From positions 104,250,501 through 104,314,500 of the forward strand of contig CM065815.1 of NCBI GenBank assembly GCA_033398695.1: a stretch of DNA of 64,000 nucleotides, given 5' to 3'. Positions 34,273-45,852 of this stretch are shown in pieces (the stretch's first letter is position 1; the number at the start of each line of letters is the position of its first letter). The translations under genes and the position numbers were made by a program. Origin of the DNA: Orobanche coerulescens (taxonomy: Eukaryota; Streptophyta; Magnoliopsida; Lamiales; Orobanchaceae). The notes under the pieces were generated by a model, which was not told the DNA's origin, did no database searches, and saw only the letters and a list, made by a program, of their open reading frames with translations.

Positions 34273-36020
34273 TCTCCTCCCCCTTTCAAAGGAATTGACC
34301 TCAATTCAGTGATTCCCTCGTCGTCAAGGTAAGCAGATAGATCACCCACGTTAAAAGTGGCGTGTACCCCATAATCGCCCGGAAGTTCTACTTTATACAC
34401 ATTGTCGTTCACTTTACCCACGATTTTGTAAGGTCCCTCGGCCCTCGGCATAAGCTTGTTCTTGCGTTTGTTAGGAAATCTCTCTTTTCTTAAGCGTACC
34501 CAAACCAAGTTGCCTACTTCGAATAGTCTCGGTTTTCTGTGATTGTTGGATTTCCGTTTGTATGCGCCATTCACCTCTTTGATTCGATCATGTATTTGTC
34601 CGTGCAACTTGATCATCGATTTAAGTTTCGATTCCGCATCTTTGTGTACCAACTCGTCCTTCGGCAATGGAATCAAGTCTAAGGGTATATAAAGATTTAA
34701 CCCGTAAACGACTTCAAAAGGAGAATGTGCCGTAGCATGTGTAGGGGATCGGTTATAGGCAAATTCCGCATGAGCAAGTTTCATGTCCCAATCCTTTTGC
34801 GTTTTATTCACAAGTCCTCGCAACAACGTTCCTAACGTTCGATTTTTGACTTCGGTTTGACCATCGGTTTGAGGATGGTGCGAAGTGCTAAATAAGAGCT
34901 TTGTACCTACTTTTCTCCATAAAGTATTCCAAAAATAGCTAAGGAATTTCGAATCCCGATCCGACACAATAGTCTTCGGAACTCCATGTAAACGAACCAC
35001 CTCTCGGAAGTATAAGTCGGCCACGTTGCTTGCGTCGTCGGTTTTGTGGCAAGCCACGAAATGAGCCATTTTTTAGAACCGATCAACAACCACCATAATA
35101 GCATCTTTACCTCGTTGAGTACGGGGTAAAGCGACGATAAAATCCATTGACACATCTTCCCACGGTCTTTTTGGAACCGGTAGAGGCATATACGATCCCG
35201 GTTTGAACGAACTCTTTGAGATGTGACATATTACGCATTTACTTAAAACATTGTAAACGTCTTTTAGCATTTTAGGCCAAAAGAAATGTTCTTTTAGTAC
35301 TTCCAATGTTTTAGCCGTGCCAAAATGTCCTGCTAAACCTCCTCCGTGAGCCTCCCGGACCAATAATTCCCGAACCGCCTGTTTTGGAACACAAAGCCTA
35401 TTCCCTTTAAATAGGAAATCATCTTGTAACATGAACTCCCCGAACGGACCAGATTTGCAACTAGTAAAAATTTCTCCAAAATCCGCATCATTTTCATAAC
35501 ACTCTTTCAACATTTCGAAGCCAAGTAACCGAACCTCCAGAGTAGAAAGTAAAGCATACCTCCTAGATAATGCATCCGCAACGACATTGCTTTTACCGTC
35601 TTTGTACTTGGATGAAAAGTGAAATGATTGTAGGAATTCCACCCACTTGGCATGCCTCGGACTCAGTTTATGTTGTCCGTTAATGTACTTCAATGATTCG
35701 TGGTCCGAGTGTAGAATAAAATGCTTTGTCCGTAAGTAATGACTCCAATGATCAAGGGCCCGTACGATAGCATAGAATTCTTTATTGTAAGTACAATAAT
35801 TCAACCGAGCTCCATTAAACTTCTCTGAAAAGTAAGTGATAGGTCGTTTACCTTGAATAAGAACCGCTCCAATTCCAACTCCGCTAGCATCACATTCAAC
35901 TTCGAGTGGTTGAGTAAAATCGGGTAGTGTTAGAATCGGTGCTTCGCATAATTTGGCCTTTAACTTCTCGAAAGCTCCTTGGGCAGCCCCGTTCCATACA
36001 AATGGTCCTTTTTTAAACAC
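34119..36020 (-). pseudogene. T4 RNase H and integrase
   Basis: From 36020 downward: RNase H (ECDASGVGIGAVL and LHSDHESLKYI), integrase HHCC (GGGLAGHFGTAKT and CVICHISKS) and the catalytic core (VVVDRF, SDRDSKF, DGQTEVKN). Then come the C-terminal domain with LMPRAEGPYKIV and a last stretch of about 50 codons inside the 3' LTR. The only breaks seen are a nonsense codon near 35070, just after VVDRF, and the frameshift joining this part to the upstream frame. Confidence 0.9.
34273..34290 (-). other. Polypurine tract of T4
   Basis: The - strand reads TTTGAAAGGGGGAGGAGA directly before the 3' LTR. Confidence 0.88.
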
Positions 36021-38479
36021 TCCGTTATCGGACTTGAAATGGTGCTAAAGTCTCGAATAAACCTCCGGTAAAAAGAAGCAAGTCCGTGAAATGATCTCAC
36101 TTCCGTCACGGTCGTAGGGGTCGACCAAGACTTAATTGCTTCGATTTTTGTTTGATCAACCGCCACCCCGTCCTTCGAAATGACATAACCAAGAAAGACT
36201 ATACTTTCGACTAGGAACGAACACTTCTCTTTTTTTCCATACAATTTTTGATCCCTCAAGGTTTCGAAGATTAGCCTTAAGTGCCCGAAATGTTCTTGTA
36301 GTGATTGACTATAGATTAGAATGTCATCCAGATATACAACCACGAACTTCCCCAGAAATGGTTTAAGCACTTCGTTCATCAATCTCATGAAGGTACTAGG
36401 CGCATTTGTAAGACCGAACGGCATAACGGTCCATTCATATAATCCATTTTTCGTTTTGAAGGCCGTCTTCCACTCGTCACCTTCTCGCATTCGGATTTGA
36501 TGATATCCGCTTCGTAAATCAACTTTTGAAAAGATCACCAAACCATGTAGTTCGTCTAACATGTCATCAAGTCTCGGGATAGGGAACCGATACTTGACAG
36601 TGATATTGTTCACGGCCCGATTATCCACACACATCCGCCAAGAACCATTTTTCTTAGGGACAAGTAAGACCGGAACCGCACACGGACTCAAACTCTCCCG
36701 GACATACCCGCGGTCCAAAAGCTCTTCGACTTGTCTTTGTAAATCCTTCGTCTCCTCGGGATTACATCTATAAGCGGCCTTATTAGGAAGTGGTGCTCCC
36801 GGTATAAGATTGATTTGGTGTTCGATGCCGCGAATAGGTGGTAAACCGGACGATAATTCTTCGGGAAAGACATCCTCAAATTCGTGTAACAACACATCTA
36901 GTTCTCCTCCGTTTTGTACTCCCTTGTTCTCGTCCCATGTCTCTTTAAACATCACCAAATATACTCGCTCCCCGTCATTAATGGCATGTTCCATTTCTCT
37001 TTCGCTAGCAAGCATGGTAAGTTTCGGTTTCTCCACTCGACTAGAACTCATCGAACGGATAGCTTGCGGGGACATTGGTTTGAGCACAATCTTCTTTCCC
37101 TTGTATTGTAATTCATATTCATTACTTCGACCTCGATGTAAAACATCTCGGTCGAACATCCATGGTCGTCCCAAAAGTACGTGGCATGCGTCCATCGGGA
37201 GTACGTCACATAACACATCGTCTCCGTATGATCCCATAGTTAAGTTGACCCGTACTTGTCTTGACACCTTCACTTTACTTCCGTCATCGAGCCAATGTAA
37301 AGCATAGGGTCTCGGGTGAGCCGTAGTAGTTAGCCCGAGTTTGGTAACCATTTCGTTTGAAGCTACATTCGTGCAACTCCCTCCGTCTATTATCAAGCTA
37401 CACCACTGTTCTCCGACTTTGCATTTGGAATGAAAAATTTGGTCTCTTTGCTCCGTATCACTTGGAATGATTTTGGTATGTAGTGCTCGAAGCACTAAAG
37501 TAGTATCATATTCCGGAGCGTCATAAGTCTCGCAATCCTCATTCTCTTCCTCGGCCTCCATGTTAAATACGTCACCAAGGCCTTCCTTCTCGTCCTCGAC
37601 TAAAAGTTCGTCTCGGACCGCAAGAGCTTCTCTTAAAGTGACCACCCGTTTATTTGGACATGCATTTTGATAGTGACCAAAGCCTTGACATTTAAAACAT
37701 CGTACTTTAGCCAAGCTCGTTTCCTTGGAAACGTGAGGAACCTTCGGGGCCGGGGTAGGGACTTGAAAAGGTACGGTAGGTTTCGTAGTCGAACTTGAGC
37801 CGGCACTTGCATTTCCGAATTTGTATGGGAATTCGGGTTTGGTAAACTTCAACTTGTTTTGAGCTTCAATTTTTATGCATAGTCCGCATAAAGTGTCAAA
37901 ATCTCCATATGGGTATAATTCCACCGTATTTGCAATGTTTCGGTTTAGGCCACGTAAAAAACGTGACATTCTTTGTTCTTCATTTTCTTCAAATTCTCCC
38001 ATTAAGGCCAAGCCTTCAAATTCTTCGATGTATTCTTCCACACTTAGTTTCCCTTGTACGAACTCCGCAATTTTTCGGTATAAGGTTAACCAATGTGATG
38101 TCGGGACATACCTTTTACGTAGTTTTTTCTTCAAAGAATCCCAAGAACGGATTTTCTCTTTTCCCGCACGAGCTCGTTGTGTTTTCACACCCTCGAACCA
38201 TAAGGAAGCGCCCTTCCCTAACTTGAGAATCGCATATTTGCAACGTTTCTCATCGTTAAGGTGCTTGAAGTCGAACATACGTTCAATCTTCCTCTCCCAC
38301 TCCAAGTAAACTTCGGGATTAGTACCTCCGACAAATTCTGGAAGTTCATTTACTTTGAATTCATCCACATGGCGCGGTGAATGTGTGTCATAGCCTCCTT
38401 TTCTAGCTTGAAAACGTGGTTCTTGTAAGTTTTGTAGTGCTTCACGTAGTTTTTTCATCAAATCGTCGGTAAAATCCAT
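36005..38479 (-). CDS. T4 gag-protease-reverse transcriptase
   Basis: A long open frame from the ATG near 38479 (MDFTDDLMKK) carries a capsid-type gag (about residues 45-230), one CCHC knuckle (CFKCQGFGHYQNACP) and protease with DGGS in IIDGGSCTNVA. RT follows, with an intact YLDDILIYS box and VRSFHGLASFYRRFI. The frame is also open upstream to 38551 without an ATG, through the primer site, so the later start is preferred. Near 36010 a run of six T (A on the sense strand) shifts the frame before RNase H. This is most simply a 1-base indel. Confidence 0.88.
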
Positions 38480-38537
38480 GATAAGATAGCTTTGACAAGA
38501 AAATCGCCAAGAGAATTTAGCCAAGGAGATAACCTTG

Positions 38538-38550
38538 GGCTCCGATACCA
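38538..38550 (-). other. Primer binding site of T4
   Basis: The - strand reads TGGTATCGGAGCC near the 5' LTR, the initiator tRNA-Met type with one difference. Confidence 0.85.
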
Positions 38551-38554
38551 CTAA

Positions 38555-39516
38555 TGATACGAATTAACGTATAAGTCGGACGTAAATTCGCCGGAAAATG
38601 CAGCGGATATATCTTTTAACCTCTCAACACTCGATATGTGTAACACTCGTAAGAATTAACCGAAAGTAGGGAAATTCGGCTTACGTAAACAAGATAATTA
38701 TGAAAGTAAATTATCAAACTAGACCTATAGTTTGATAAAGCAATCTCTCCTCAAGACCTATTGGGAATCGATTAAAATTACAACTCGAAGACGCGTCGAA
38801 TTATAATCAAGTTGTGCTGAAAATCATTCAACAAGCATACATGTACAATGTATTTCGTTTTTTCAAGCTTCCAAAGTGTTTATTAAAGGTTGAGGATGAG
38901 GCTAATATATAGCCATTACAACTACTAATAAGTTCAAACAAGATCACACAAAATCAAGCTAAAAGACAAGCAAATAATAAACTAAACTATCAAGACTTTT
39001 GACAAAGATTGAAAACAACACATGCTTGGCTTCTTCCTCCTTCATTTCGGCCGTGGGGTACTTGAAGGGATGAGATAATCATCTTTCTCATGTGATATCT
39101 TTGTAAGATAAGGACTTGAACATGAAAGGACTTCTTGGCATCTTCTTCTTCATGTGGTTCGGCCGATTTGTCTTCAAAGGAGTTGAGTGAATCAAATCTC
39201 TATCCTTGATCTTGATATGGTGGACTTTGAAAATGAAAGCCAATATTAAAGTAGTGGGGACAAAAGATCCTTCATGGGTGCATGTCACAATCGGCCGAAA
39301 TCTTCCCCAAATGGCCGATTTTGTATGCATGAACATGCATACGTATGCATGTTTTGATATGTCTAAGTTATTCCGGTTCCGATTATTAAGATCGTTCCCA
39401 TTTCCGTATTTGTTTTCTCACCGAAGTACGTAGGTGCATGTGCATGCAACGTGGTATCGTCACCTACGTCAATTCTTACTTCGCTTACTTCGTTTGGAGA
39501 CATCATAATCGCATCA
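38555..39516 (-). repeat. T4 5' LTR
   Basis: 962 bp, tgatacgaatt to gcatca, followed by the right tctaa. Confidence 0.92.
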
Positions 39517-39886
39517 TCTAATTAGCATACCTATAACGTGTGCTCCCACTAACCATTAGTGTTCGATAGGCACTCTCCAAGTCAAAGAACACGTCATACA
39601 AGTCTTCACATAAACTTAACGCCCAGTCAAGTTTCATCGACTTGCGAATGATTAAGTATTTGAGCTATAAATCTTTCTAGTGCCGATCCCCTTATCCAAT
39701 AAGAAGTGGAATGTTTTGCTCTCAAATACACGGACTAGTTTCTATATATATACGAGTCAGGAATGCTAGTTACTGCCAGTAAATAAAGAAACAAACAATT
39801 GCCTTATGATAATGATTTACATAATAACAAGTACAATGCCTTCACTCAACATCCTCTGAGTGGCATTCGAGGGCATACTCCTAACA
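39517..39886 (-). repeat. Copia LTR fragment C, right part
   Basis: Continues the LTR broken at 33309 and ends ggcatactcctaaca. No polypurine tract follows on the right (gtggaaagg instead of the aatctcccacttg next to copia-1 and copia-2). The right side is therefore target DNA, and this is a 5' or solo LTR. Confidence 0.85.
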
Positions 39887-39889
39887 GTG

Positions 39890-40275
39890 GAAAGGAACTA
39901 CACGAGCAGTCCAAGAGTAGCAAAGAAAAGAGCATTACCTTTGAGAAAGTGAATGATGAGGAGCCCACTCAAGTAGATACCAATATGTCCTCAAAGCCCA
40001 AGTCAAAAGTAGTTTCGGGCACTCATCCTACTTATGTGCCACCTGTCCCGTTTCCACAGCGTCTGCGAAACCAGAAGTTAGACAAGCAATTTTCCAAATT
40101 TCTCGACGTCTTCAAGAAATTGCATATTAATATCCCTTTTGCCTACGCTTTGTAACAAATGTCGAGCTATGTGAAATTTATGAAGGAGATTTTATCTAAC
40201 AAAAGAAAGCTCGAAGAATATGAGATGGTAGCACTAACTGAAGAGTGCAGCGCTAGAAAAAGCTCCCACCTAACT
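39890..40275 (+). pseudogene. Athila-type gag C-terminus
   Basis: The stretch with VPFPQRLRNQKLDKQFSKF and VFKKLHINIPF is typical of Athila gag ends. A stop (40153-40155) and then a frameshift near 40255 break it. Confidence 0.8.
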
Positions 40276-40695
40276 TGAAAGATCCAAGAAGCTTCACTAT
40301 ACCTTGCACTATTGGAAATTCGTCCTTTGATAGAGCTTTGTGTGATCTTGGCGCCAGTATTAATCTTATGCCTCTCTCTATTTTCAAGAAACTAGGTATT
40401 GGGGAGGTCAAGCCTACTACGGTCTCTTTACAACTAGCAGATAGATCCATCAAGTATCCTAGATGGGTGATAGAAGATGTCCTGGTCAGGGTTGATAAAT
40501 TCATTTTCCCTGCTGATTTTATTGTGCTCGATATGGAAAAAGATCATGAGATTCCGATTATTTTGGGTAGACCATTTTTAGCTACTAGTAGAACCCTTAT
40601 TGATGTTCACGAGGGTGAATTGATGCTTCGGGTTCAAGATGAACAAGTAACATTCAAAGTGTTTCGATCTCTCCCGTATCCAAGCGATGTCGAGA
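40258..40695 (+). pseudogene. Athila-type protease
   Basis: It reads FTIPCTIGNSSF, then the aspartic protease box CDLGASINLMPLS near 40350, and LGRPFLATSRTLIDVHEGEL near 40565. DLGA instead of DTGA is usual in this lineage. Reading goes on to 40799 without further family features. Confidence 0.82.
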
Positions 40696-40799
40696 AGTGT
40701 TCTCAAACTGAAAGCTTAGATGTTTTTTGTGAAAGACACACAGCGAGAGAGTTCTCTGTTGGAATGTTCAGAATCTGTTTTAGTTGCTCCGACATCTAA

Positions 40800-41160
40800 G
40801 AAAATTTTAGAACTAGTCGCGTATCTTAGGCATTTGGACATGTCTTCTTCATCATCCGTTCGACCACCATTAAAAAATTATAATGCCGCCGTAAATTCAT
40901 CCGTTGAAAAGAAAACTAAGCCGGAAGTAAAACGGTTGCCAAGCCATTTGCAATATGGGTGTTTCGGGAAGTTACTATGGTTCAAGTATTTTCGTAAAGA
41001 ACGTTGGATGTCCAAACCAAAAGTCGAATGGTTAAAAACTAATGGTCAAAAATTTAAAATACGTAATAACGGTTCGATGGAATTTGCGGAGTCCAAATGG
41101 TGTTTGCGAAAAGCAAATTGATTTTGAAAAGGTCCGGTTGAAGACTATAAACTTAGCGCT
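40800..41160 (+). other. Athila-type linker with pol deleted
   Basis: One frame to 41121 contains KRLPSHLQYG, as found just before RT in Athila, and then passes at once into an unrelated C-terminal stretch (WFKYFRKERW). RT to integrase therefore seems to have been lost by deletion. Confidence 0.5.
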
Positions 41161-41161
41161 T

Positions 41162-41179
41162 CTCGGGAGGCAACCCGAG
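41162..41179 (+). other. Stem-loop CTCGGG-aggcaa-CCCGAG
   Basis: A perfect 6-bp stem with a 6-base loop. A GGGAGGCAACCC-type hairpin after pol is a known mark of Athila-like elements. Confidence 0.6.
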
Positions 41180-42513
41180 TAGTAGTAGTTTTTATTTTTC
41201 TTTATTTTTATTCCATTAGAGGAATCTAGTTTTTCGGTATTTTCGATATATTGTGCTGTTCTCACTTGTTTTCTTTGAATACGGTTGAAAAATTTTCGCA
41301 GAAATCACTCCAGGGCTATCTCCCAGCTAGGGCCGAGGCACGTGAATTATGGGCCGCGGCGCGCATAGACTAAACCCGAGGGTCGCGGCCCCTGCTGAAG
41401 CTATTAAACCTACGCGCTGTGCAGGAATTATTTTGGTCGAGAGAGAACACAATTTCAGATCGGTTCTGCTTCCTGGCCTTCATCTTTAATTCTCAACTAT
41501 CCAAGTCCAGGAACTCGTAATGGCTCGTGATTGGCCATATCCTCCTCCCAAACGGATCATCCGTGCCTCCGGTCACGCCTCCAACCCCACCATCTTCACC
41601 AGACGAGGATGCCCGCGCCCCATGATCTCCACTTCTTCCAGGGGAGTCTTCTATTCTTTTTTTTTTGGAAACTTGTTCATTGAGGACAATGAATATCTTA
41701 AGTTTGGGGGGGGGGGGGAGTTAGCTTGTTAGTTTGTCTTGCTTGATTTTCGATATCTTTGTCACTTGCTTCTCTTCTTTGGTATTTTGGATATTTTTAA
41801 TATTTCGTGAGTATGTCGTGCAACCATGCGTAAGACTGAATATATAATTTTGAATTCTATTTGAAGAACCGGATAAGTTTAGTCGAGTTCACCTTATGCT
41901 ATTTTATACTCGAGTACTCATTTCAGTCTGGTTTTTACGTCATTGTGGTAGCCTTGGCATTCAGGAAATGAGACAGACGTGTTTGTAGTGTTCGCATTAC
42001 ATGAGCCATCGTATATATTTGTTTGGTTGCACTGTTCACCTAGCTAGTCGTATAGTGACATTGGCCTTGTAAGCATTAAACTAAGTACCTACGATAATGC
42101 ATTAGTCCAGACAGTTTTAATTCCCATAAAAATGAACAACCTTTCATGCTCTAGAATGGGAAGTCAAGTAACCGGATTTATTCACGTAACCCGTAGTTTA
42201 CATTCGCGTCAAACGACAACCTTGAATAGAAATGTGTAAGAGGTCCTATGATAGGAAGCCAAGTAACCGGATGTATTCACGTAACTCGTAGTTTACATTC
42301 GCGTAAAACAGCAACCTTGAATCGGACGTGCCAAAAAAAATTGAACTCGAGTTTTTTCTCCACTGTGGAGGGAGACTTAGTAACTAGGAGTATTCATGAG
42401 CCCCATGAGTGTCTTTTACATCAAACGGTTCCCCAATACATGAGTTTGGAAATCCACCCTAGGACTCTTCCGATGAAACATTCCAGGAATCGAAACCTAG
42501 TGGTTAACTCGCT
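41180..42513 (+). other. Athila-type 3' region, no clear gene
   Basis: It contains a short frame of unknown role (41520-41732), a run of 13 G at 41706-41718 after taagttt (the usual G-rich mark of Athila elements), and a tandem pair of about 75-bp units at 42160-42231 and 42249-42322 (aagtaaccgga, attcacgtaac, gtttacattcgcgt). Otherwise I see nothing. Confidence 0.6.
42509..42513. repeat. Target site duplication tcgct, left copy
   Basis: tcgct here and at 47053-47057 bracket the element 42514-47052. Confidence 0.92.
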
Positions 42514-43711
42514 TGTTGTTGCCCAAAATATTTATCCGAAGATTAATACTGCTGGAAGACAGACAACAAACAACAATTGCGGGAGCACTTCCGAGAGTAG
42601 ATAAATAATACAAGATTTGCCGGGTTTGTTAGGCCCGGGCTTGAATGCTCTCGCGAGATGTTATTAATACGAATATTCGTGGATACAAGTATTAAAGAGA
42701 GAAATCTAAATACAATGAGTGTAAAAGACTCGTGATCCGGCTCTTGAGCGAAGCTTGGTGTTCTTCGTCCCTGCCGATAATCTGCTCGAGGAGAAAGGCC
42801 GGGAGAAGTAAGACCGAATGATAGCTGTTGCCAAGAGTTGGATGTTAGCCAAGTGTAAGTATTTTGCTTCTGTATGGTGTGAAATGCGAGAATGCAGAGA
42901 GAGAACCCAAGTGCAGGCTGCCCTCTTTATATAAGGGTTGAGGTGCCCTGTCTCCTAGCGGGCGATCGCCTTTCGGCATTTAATGTAATGAGGCGATCGT
43001 CCTAAAGGTCACATGGGCTGCCTGCCAAAAGTCCATAGATCCAGCCGGCAGCTAGCTGAGTGGCCCAATGAGGAGCCGGCACGCGTCCGGAAGTACTGTC
43101 ACAGGAGGTCCCACTTTGTTACTTTTGGCGGACTTTGTCAGTAGGTGCAGTAGGCGCCAGGCTGTAGTCACATGTCTTGTCTGCCAGCTCCTTTTGCAGG
43201 TCTGCGGCCCTGTTGGTAGGTGAGGTAGGTGACCGGTTTGTCAGCGCCTTTTGCGGATCTGCACGTGGGTGCTGTCCTGTTGCTCGGCCTTGGCCGACTG
43301 GATGGCCATCGGCCCAGATCGTCATGATGCGGTCGTCTCTAGCTGGACACCGAGGATCGTCCTCGGCCAGTCACAAAGGGTCGGCACTGGTCGGTCACCA
43401 AGGGTCGGTCGGCAAAGAGCTGAGAGATGATCGTCCTTAAGTCGGTCGCCGAGGCGCCGAGAGATGATCGTCCATAAGTCGGTCGCCAGAAGTCGGTCGC
43501 CAGGCGCCGAGAGATGATCGTATTGGATGTCGATCGCTCGGCACCGGGACTTGTCCTGGGACCTTCGGCTGGGCGATTCATGCTTGTCTGTCGGGCTAAG
43601 GCTAGGTCGCTGTGTCGGCGATCGGCGATTCTTCCTCGGGCCTTCGCGGTGACTCGGTCGCCCGACCTCCTGGCGATCGCCGGTCGGAAGGTGTTAATTC
43701 TTGACACAACA
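42514..43711 (-). repeat. LTR (3') of the GC-rich element
   Basis: It is rich in CGATCG palindromes and has a nested tandem block at about 43425-43520 built from gagagatgatcgtcc and aagtcggtcgcc units. It is nearly identical to 45853-47052. Confidence 0.9.
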
Positions 43712-44364
43712 ATTGCCCCAGCTTGCTCTATCTTTGAAGACATGGGGCGAGGTGGTTCTTGCTGGTGATCGTGTTCGGATGAGGACGGGCGATCTGAGCT
43801 GACTTATGATTTCGGACTTGGGCTACCATGGTCGATTGGCTTAGCTATCTTTCGGTCTTGTACCTGCAAAAACAACATTGGTCGATCCCCATGGAAACTT
43901 GGTGGTTTCGCTTTGTTTGAGAATCGTGCACGATCGCGGAGATCGATGGACCGACCCCATGACCGTGTCTTGGTGCGCGAAGACATTGAGTGTCCGTGAC
44001 TCACTTTATTATGAGGGTCCTCTGTTAGCCTGCGCCTCGCCTCGTATTTAAACGAAGGCGTGCGGTCTCGGTCTAGAGGAGTCCTTGCGCGGGCGGCGTC
44101 GGATGAATCAACTCCACGCCGCGGCTTGTTAGCTCTGCTTCCACCTCGGCGGCCATGGAGATGGCCGACCTCGGCAGTGTGCGTTGAGACGGGGTTGTGG
44201 CATGTGTCCACTGATTAATGTTGGAGAGCCCTCGGACTACGCCGGCCTCGTATTTAAACGAAGGCGGGCGATCTCGGCGAAAGGACCTTGCATGGCGAAG
44301 CGGCCGGTTCCATCGTTGCCCGGGGCCATGGCTTTATGATGTGCGGTGGAGGCGATCTTATGCC

Positions 44365-45330
44365 TTAGTCCGTCATGTTATATCTTTGGATGTAGATGGC
44401 GATCGTGTCGCCGGATTCTTGATGATGTAGCGTGATGATCGGCGATCGGGCGGAAGGCGGCGATCGTCGCTCAGTGCCGATCGCCTTATTCGTAGGTCGA
44501 TGTCGGCGATCGGGCGGGAGATCGTCGTCCGGCGCCGATCGCGGCTCACGAGCTAAGAAGGAACCTTTGCTGGCCGAGAAAATCTGCGGCTCTAGCCGGA
44601 AGGCTGCGTAGGTTGTAGGTTGGGTCTTCGTGAGATGCCCGAACATAGGCGAAAAACCACGAAATCCTCCACAGGACCGCGTAGAGGCGGTCTCATCGCT
44701 TATGGGCTCGCCATTGAGGATGATTACGTCTACCCGGTCGATGTAGTCCGAGTCGGACTCTTCTTCTCCTCGCTTGATTTGCATCATGCGAAGGGGACCT
44801 TACGGACGGACGACCGGGTGGCGAAGTACTCCGTGAAAACGTCGCCCGGCTCGCTAAAGGAGCCAATGGACCGAGGCGGCAATGAAGTGTACCACCGGTG
44901 GCGAGGTCGTCCAGCGTCGGAGGAACATTCGGCACACAGTCGCGTCGGATGCCCCGCATCCGGTCATGTAGATGTTGAACTTCCTCAGGTGCACTTGGGG
45001 TCCGATCGCCCCTCGTACATGGGTGTTTGCGGGGAGCGATCTTATGCCGCACGGGGCGAGCTCGATGTCGATCGTGGCGGCTCGCTTGGCGGCGATCGTC
45101 TTCTTGGCGCTGCCACAGATTCGAGAGCGCCTTCATGTCGTTGAGTTGACGTTGCATCGCGGCCATCGCCGTGGCTTGGTCGCTTGCAGATCGGCTTTGG
45201 GAGCGAGGCCGAGGCGATCGTGTACCGATCTCGGGCTCACGCCGCCGGCCTCGGCAATTCGGCGAGGGGAGCGGACGGCTAGGCGCCTTGCAGGAGTCGG
45301 GTAGGCCGAACTCTGGTGACGGACTCAAAC
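44365..45330 (-). pseudogene. Gag remnant of the GC-rich element
   Basis: In - strand order, a glutamine/arginine-rich stretch with a short coiled-coil-like part (AMAAMQRQLNDMKAL, about 45170) precedes pieces of a Ty3 capsid region in shifting frames (VPPTLDDLATG near 44910, MMQIKRGEEESDSDYIDR at 44787). These are late Ty3 gag motifs. No single frame is whole. Flanks 43712-44364 and 45331-45833 show no family motif. Confidence 0.6.
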
Positions 45331-45852
45331 TCCGTCGTCTCGTAGGCAGGCGGGGCCGCCCGTGCAGTCGGAGTCACCGCCGAGCGATCGAGACGAGAGT
45401 GCCCCAGGCGCGAGCGCCTCTTCTGCGGACGGAGCCTCTGGCGTCGCTCGGCCGGATGGCGCCTTGAGCTTCGCTTGGACTTCCGGCGGGCGTAGGGCGA
45501 TAGCGAGAGGCGCGTTGAGAGCACTCCATCGCTCTGTAGGGCGGCCAGGGGCCTTCGATCATTCCTTGGTTGAACCGATCGAGCGAGAGGCAGGCGGCGT
45601 CCGAGGCGGGATCGAGCGTCTCGATCGCGGCGGCTACCTTCCACCATCGGCCGTGGCTCGGACCGGGACGGAGCAGGGGGTTTGGCCTACTGTCACGGCT
45701 TTCTTCGACGCGGAGGCGGAAGACATGTTTTCGAAGGATTTCTTTGAAGTGCGGTAAGTGTCACTTCAAGTATCCGCCCGAGAACAGTGAGTGTTCTTCG
45801 GGACGGTAGGTGTAAAAAATCGAGGGTTGGATCCCCTTCCTCTAGCGCCAAT

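Larger units (their letters stand above)
33310..39516 (-). mobile_element. T4: nearly intact Ty3 retrotransposon
   Basis: LTRs of 963 and 962 bp (33310-34272 and 38555-39516) differ by roughly 18 changes by eye, about 98% identity. This marks a younger insertion than its neighbours. Primer site, polypurine tract, gag, protease, RT, RNase H and integrase are all present, with one frameshift and one stop seen. The integrase wording resembles CRM/Galadriel-type chromoviruses; the clade is a guess. Confidence 0.92.
39887..42513 (+). mobile_element. Athila-type Ty3 relic
   Basis: This is the remaining part of an Athila-like element: gag end, protease, a deleted pol, the CTCGGG/CCCGAG hairpin, an open frame of unknown role and a G-rich tract. 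Both ends are lost, to a copia LTR on the left and another element on the right. RT, RNase H and integrase are absent. Confidence 0.75.

Noticed and set aside
36000..36020. Programmed ribosomal frameshift between T4 RT and RNase H
   Set aside because: The break lies in a run of six T inside pol, where related elements read in one frame. A 1-base indel is simpler.
39799..39889. N-terminal part of the frame leading into Athila gag
   Set aside because: These codons are read from the copia LTR and are a chance continuation, not part of gag.
43177..43440. Open frames on both strands of the GC-rich LTR
   Set aside because: They are long only because the sequence is GC-rich. They repeat identically in both LTRs and show no family motif.
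44620..45757. Several + strand frames in the interior of the GC-rich element
   Set aside because: They are antisense to gag-like motifs read on the - strand and have no recognisable domain.
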